A DNA stretch of 64,000 nucleotides from Flavobacteriales bacterium (GTDB lineage Bacteria > Bacteroidota > Bacteroidia > Flavobacteriales_F > PHOS-HE28): positions 248,001 to 312,000 of the forward strand of contig JADKHI010000001.1 in NCBI GenBank assembly GCA_016721825.1, read 5' to 3'. A program made the translations under genes and the position numbers. Positions 61,460 through 64,000 of this stretch are shown in pieces. The notes beneath the pieces are model-generated. The model was not told the DNA's origin, ran no database searches, and saw only the letters and a program-made list of their open reading frames with translations. The number at the start of each line of letters is the position of its first letter. The first letter of the stretch is position 1.

Positions 61460-63046
61460 CTAGAGGGCGATGGCCCCGAAACGGTAGCGCTTGCCGCCAT
61501 TGTGCATCATGGCCAGCACCACCAGATCGCCGTTGAGGTCGAAGAAGAAGGGCGTGGTCATGCTCATCTCGAACACGGCGCCCTCGTGCAGATGGAACAG
61601 CGGCAGCCCGAAGGTGCGATCGGCGTAGGCGAGTTTCCCATCCGGTTCGATCACCTGCATGAAGGTGGCGTGCACGGTGTTGCTGTCGAAGGCCTTGTGC
61701 TTCACGTAGCGTGTGCCGTCCGGCTCCGTCCAGTTGGCGGCTGGAATAGAGGGCACGCTCAGGTCGGTGTTGTTCCACAGCATGTAGAGGCGATCGGCCT
61801 TCAAGTGGTACACGAAGGAGCCGTACTCATCCTGTGAGCGGCTGTTCCGAACCTCCTGCTTCTTCTCCAAGCGTTGCCACCAGACCAGGTCCCCGTTCGC
61901 TGGGTCCAGGCAGAGCGCGACGGCATCGCCGTAGATCCATTGGTAGGTGAACTGCATGGGCGATGAGCCGGCAACGGCTTCACTGCTGCTCTTGACCTGT
62001 TCCAGGAGGACCAAGGGCCGACCATCGGTGCGGTAGAGGATGTCCTTGATCCGCAGGTCGTCCACGAAGGCCTTGTTGTCCGCAATGTGTTCGCTGCTCA
62101 ACGCGGCCACCATATCGCGTGGCAACGCTTCCGCCCGGTCGACGGTCACCGCGCCATCCGCGGCGAAGCGAGCGTACCAAGTACCATGCACCGTCTTGTT
62201 CACGCTGGAAGGTTCCGTGGTGTAAAGCGCATACACGAAGCATGCGCCGTCAGGACCGACCGTGATCCGATGGTCCTCGATCTGCTTGCCCTGGAGCCCT
62301 TTCGGTGCATGCGCCTTCCAACTGCCCTTGCCGTCGGTAGCGTACAGCATGTAGGTCCATACGGGCTTCTGCCAGATCTTCTTGTACAGGTAAGCGTGGC
62401 CGTTGTTGTCCACGGCGGCGTGGTTGTGCAGGGCCTTGCTGGCATCGATCTCCAAGGTCTGTTCCAGCTGCCAGATCTTCGTGAGCGCAGGAACGCTGTA
62501 ACACGTCATCCGCAGTGCTTCCTTGGTGTCCTTCACGAACGGCAGTTCGGTCAGGAGCAAGAGCTTCCTGCCGTCGGGACTGAAGGACCACTTGTAGGTA
62601 CCGCGATTGCCCATCTTCTCGGCGGTGACCAGGTCCAACTGTGTTCCTTCCTTCAGCGAACCATCTGCACCGAGCGCGTGGATCATCAGCGTATGCTTGC
62701 CTGCAGCCTTCTCCCAATGCGAGACGAAGGCATAGAGGGCTCCATTGACGACGGTCACTTCATCGAGGAAGTAGGAATCCCCCATGACGCCGTTGCTGAA
62801 TGCGATCTCCGTGTTCCCAACGAGCTGGAGTGACCGGTCGTAGCGCTCCAACCAGAAGTGCTTCACCGTGGTGGCATCCTCGGCCGTGCGCAAGAGCACG
62901 AAGCCCTGGTCGCCCAGATCCAGCAGGCGCTCGATGTGGCGATCGGGAAAGTCGTTGGTGGCCGGTGGCCCCCAGCGGTAGACCGGCTCCTGGGCCTGCG
63001 CCGCAAAACCAATGGCCAGTGCGGCCGCAACGTGAAGGAGCTTCAC
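61460..63046 (-). CDS. Secreted protein of unknown function, propeller-like
   Basis: 528 aa with a clear signal peptide (M-K-L-L-H-V-A-A-A-L-A-I-G-F-A-A-Q-A-Q). The mature part is rich in beta strands with repeated W/Y-aromatic blades and D-G/N-G turns (K-W-S-F-S-P-D-G-R-K-L-L-L-L, V-G-P-D-G-A-C-F-V-Y-A, L-D-P-A-N-G-D-L-V-W-W), which suggests a beta-propeller. No catalytic motif or T9SS sorting domain is evident. I do not recognise the family. It begins 1 nt after the stop of the next gene upstream (63048-63695), so the two form an operon. Confidence 0.75.
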   Translation of the reverse strand: MKLLHVAAALAIGFAAQAQEPVYRWGPPATNDFPDRHIERLLDLGDQGFVLLRTAEDATTVKHFWLERYDRSLQLVGNTEIAFSNGVMGDSYFLDEVTVVNGALYAFVSHWEKAAGKHTLMIHALGADGSLKEGTQLDLVTAEKMGNRGTYKWSFSPDGRKLLLLTELPFVKDTKEALRMTCYSVPALTKIWQLEQTLEIDASKALHNHAAVDNNGHAYLYKKIWQKPVWTYMLYATDGKGSWKAHAPKGLQGKQIEDHRITVGPDGACFVYALYTTEPSSVNKTVHGTWYARFAADGAVTVDRAEALPRDMVAALSSEHIADNKAFVDDLRIKDILYRTDGRPLVLLEQVKSSSEAVAGSSPMQFTYQWIYGDAVALCLDPANGDLVWWQRLEKKQEVRNSRSQDEYGSFVYHLKADRLYMLWNNTDLSVPSIPAANWTEPDGTRYVKHKAFDSNTVHATFMQVIEPDGKLAYADRTFGLPLFHLHEGAVFEMSMTTPFFFDLNGDLVVLAMMHNGGKRYRFGAIAL

Positions 63047-63047
63047 C

Positions 63048-63695
63048 TTACTTGGTGCAAGCGGCGTTGTACTCCGCGATGATCGCCTGGATGTTGAGCA
63101 TGCCGTAGCCCTTCTCCTTATCGGCGACCTTCTTCGCGAGGTCCTTGTTGTCGGCCACGTACTCGCTCATCTTGTCGGCGAACTTCAATCCGAAATAGTC
63201 CAGGGAGCGGGGCTTCTCATCGCCCGGCTTCATATACACCATCACCGCAGGGTACATACGTGCCATGAACTCCTCCTCTGTTTCGCTGGCGCCTTTCTGC
63301 ATGATCGCCCAGTTCTCCGCGCGGTTGTACCACACATACTCCATGATGCAGCCTTCCTTCACCACCAGGTTGGCGCGGATCGCCGAGCCGGAAAGCCCAC
63401 CGGAATAGTTGATGCAGTGGTAAAGCTTGTCGGCCACCTTGTACTCCTTGAGGTCCTTGGTCTTCAGGTCCTGCTTGCTCTTCTTATCGTCCTTGTCGGT
63501 GTAGAACAGCACCTCGTTCTGCATGGTGTACCGGTTCTGGTACTTGATGAAGCCTTCGGTCTTCGTACCGGCCGCATCGATGATGTAGCCGGGATAGAGC
63601 TCCCCGCTGCGATAGACATCGGAGCTCCAATCCTGGGCGTTCGATGCGGTAGCGGTGACAAGAAGCAAGGTGCTCAGAAGTGTGCGGAAGGTCAT
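63048..63695 (-). CDS. Secreted protein of unknown function
   Basis: 215 aa, signal peptide 1-20 (ending A-S-N-A-Q). The mature chain is mixed alpha/beta and Lys/Asp/Glu-rich: P-G-Y-I-I-D-A-A-G-T-K-T-E-G-F-I-K-Y, a K-x-x-D-L-K-x-K-D-L-K charged stretch, and a helical C-terminal third (M-S-E-Y-V-A-D-N-K-D-L-A-K-K-V-A). No motif identifies a function. First gene of a two-gene unit with the propeller-like protein; a TAGCTTCG box lies 19 nt before its ATG. Confidence 0.78.
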   Translation of the reverse strand: MTFRTLLSTLLLVTATASNAQDWSSDVYRSGELYPGYIIDAAGTKTEGFIKYQNRYTMQNEVLFYTDKDDKKSKQDLKTKDLKEYKVADKLYHCINYSGGLSGSAIRANLVVKEGCIMEYVWYNRAENWAIMQKGASETEEEFMARMYPAVMVYMKPGDEKPRSLDYFGLKFADKMSEYVADNKDLAKKVADKEKGYGMLNIQAIIAEYNAACTK

Positions 63696-63714
63696 AGGGG
63701 TTGTGTTGGGGCTG

Positions 63715-63722
63715 CGAAGCTA
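63715..63722 (-). promoter_or_regulatory. -7-like element of the two-gene secreted unit
   Basis: TAGCTTCG on the minus strand, 19 nt before the ATG at 63695. Confidence 0.35.
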
Positions 63723-63791
63723 GGCTATGACGCAGGGCACGCCGAACCGACCGTCACCATCCTGGAACCGTACGGAACAGGCAGGCCTCCG

Positions 63792-63799
63792 TAGTTTCG
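63792..63799 (+). promoter_or_regulatory. -7-like element of the ABC ATPase gene
   Basis: TAGTTTCG, 13 nt before the ATG at 63813. Confidence 0.35.
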
Positions 63800-63812
63800 C
63801 GGTCCTTTCGGC

Positions 63813-64000
63813 ATGAGCACCCTCCTCTCCATCCACGACCTTTCCTTCGCCCATGGCGAACGGACCGTGCTGGACCGTGTGGAACTTGAGGTGGCCAAGG
63901 GCGAAGTGCTGGTGATCGTGGGCGCCAGCGGCTGCGGGAAGACCACCTTGCTGCGGGCGATCGCTGGACTGGAACGGCCTTCGGCAGGCACCATCACCCT
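63813..64000 (+). CDS. ABC transporter ATP-binding protein (partial)
   Basis: Only the first ~62 residues are in the window. The chain opens with a typical ABC strand (L-L-S-I-H-D-L-S-F-A-H-G-E-R-T-V-L-D), then Walker A V-G-A-S-G-C-G-K-T-T-L-L and A-G-L-E-R-P-S-A-G-T-I-T. The L-R-A-I-A-G-L-E-R-P sequence is common in FbpC/PotA-type ATPases of iron or polyamine importers, so it may be the missing ATPase of the iron transporter 3.7 kb upstream; the Q-loop, signature and Walker B lie outside the window. Confidence 0.85.
   Translation, partial: MSTLLSIHDLSFAHGERTVLDRVELEVAKGEVLVIVGASGCGKTTLLRAIAGLERPSAGTIT

Overview
The window reads as a chromosomal contig of a member of the Bacteroidota, most likely an uncultured Flavobacteriales-type lineage with unusually high G+C for that phylum. 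Evidence: a short (287 aa) primary sigma factor, Bacteroidota-style promoter elements (TAnnTTTG instead of TATAAT), DUF2027-Smr and DUF2279 proteins, a MoxR/BatA set, and many secreted proteins with type IX secretion system (T9SS) C-terminal sorting domains. One long poly-G tract (61248-61342) is typical of short-read assembly artefacts, so this is probably a metagenome-assembled contig and gene order across that point should not be trusted.

Layout. 1-3.8 kb: end of a secreted protein gene, RNase P RNA, an Smr-domain protein, a TonB-C protein, a NUDIX hydrolase and a DUF2279 protein. 3.9-8.0 kb: a large T9SS-exported 14-repeat FG-GAP propeller. 8.0-15.5 kb: housekeeping genes (phosphohexomutase, mltG, dapF, HtrA protease, primary sigma factor, long-form GAPDH). 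15.5-16 kb: a terminator-rich intergenic stretch with an unlisted 41-residue membrane peptide gene. 16-32.9 kb: a minus-strand block of six large secreted-protein genes: a 2128 aa repeat protein, two proteins with lysyl-oxidase-like domains, two propeller proteins (one interrupted by a frameshift) and a small T9SS protein. 33-38.4 kb: a periplasmic folding operon (two parvulin-type isomerases, a lipoprotein, a MoxR ATPase). 38.5-46.1 kb: amino acid permease, BatA-like protein, a dihydroorotase homologue lacking metal ligands, an FkbM methyltransferase, then a lipoprotein, peptide deformylase and ruvX on the other strand. 46.1-55.1 kb: dapD, a serine hydrolase, a CorC/HlyC-type protein, a GT9 glycosyltransferase, CCA-adding enzyme, a secreted alpha/beta hydrolase, a pRiA4b-type protein and miaA. 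55.1-64 kb: a PAS-PP2C phosphatase, a membrane redoxin, an iron(III) ABC transporter (binding protein and permease, with a candidate ATPase at the right edge), a truncated DEAD-box helicase and two secreted unknowns.

The most interesting content is the secreted block. Two of its proteins keep both the copper-ligand H-x-H-x-H triad and the Lys/Tyr pair that form the lysyl tyrosylquinone cofactor in animal lysyl oxidases. Both end, instead of a T9SS sorting domain, in the same ~240-residue C-terminal module, which also ends a secreted hydrolase 20 kb away (51864-53510). That module closes with a 39-residue tandem duplication resembling a dockerin calcium-binding repeat. One lysyl-oxidase protein also carries an ordinary dockerin segment and a cohesin-like segment. 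This suggests, as inference only, a calcium-organised, possibly cross-linked extracellular protein assembly.

A second theme is gene expression: many genes have a TAnnTTYG-type box only 4-22 nt before the start codon, which predicts very short or absent mRNA leaders.
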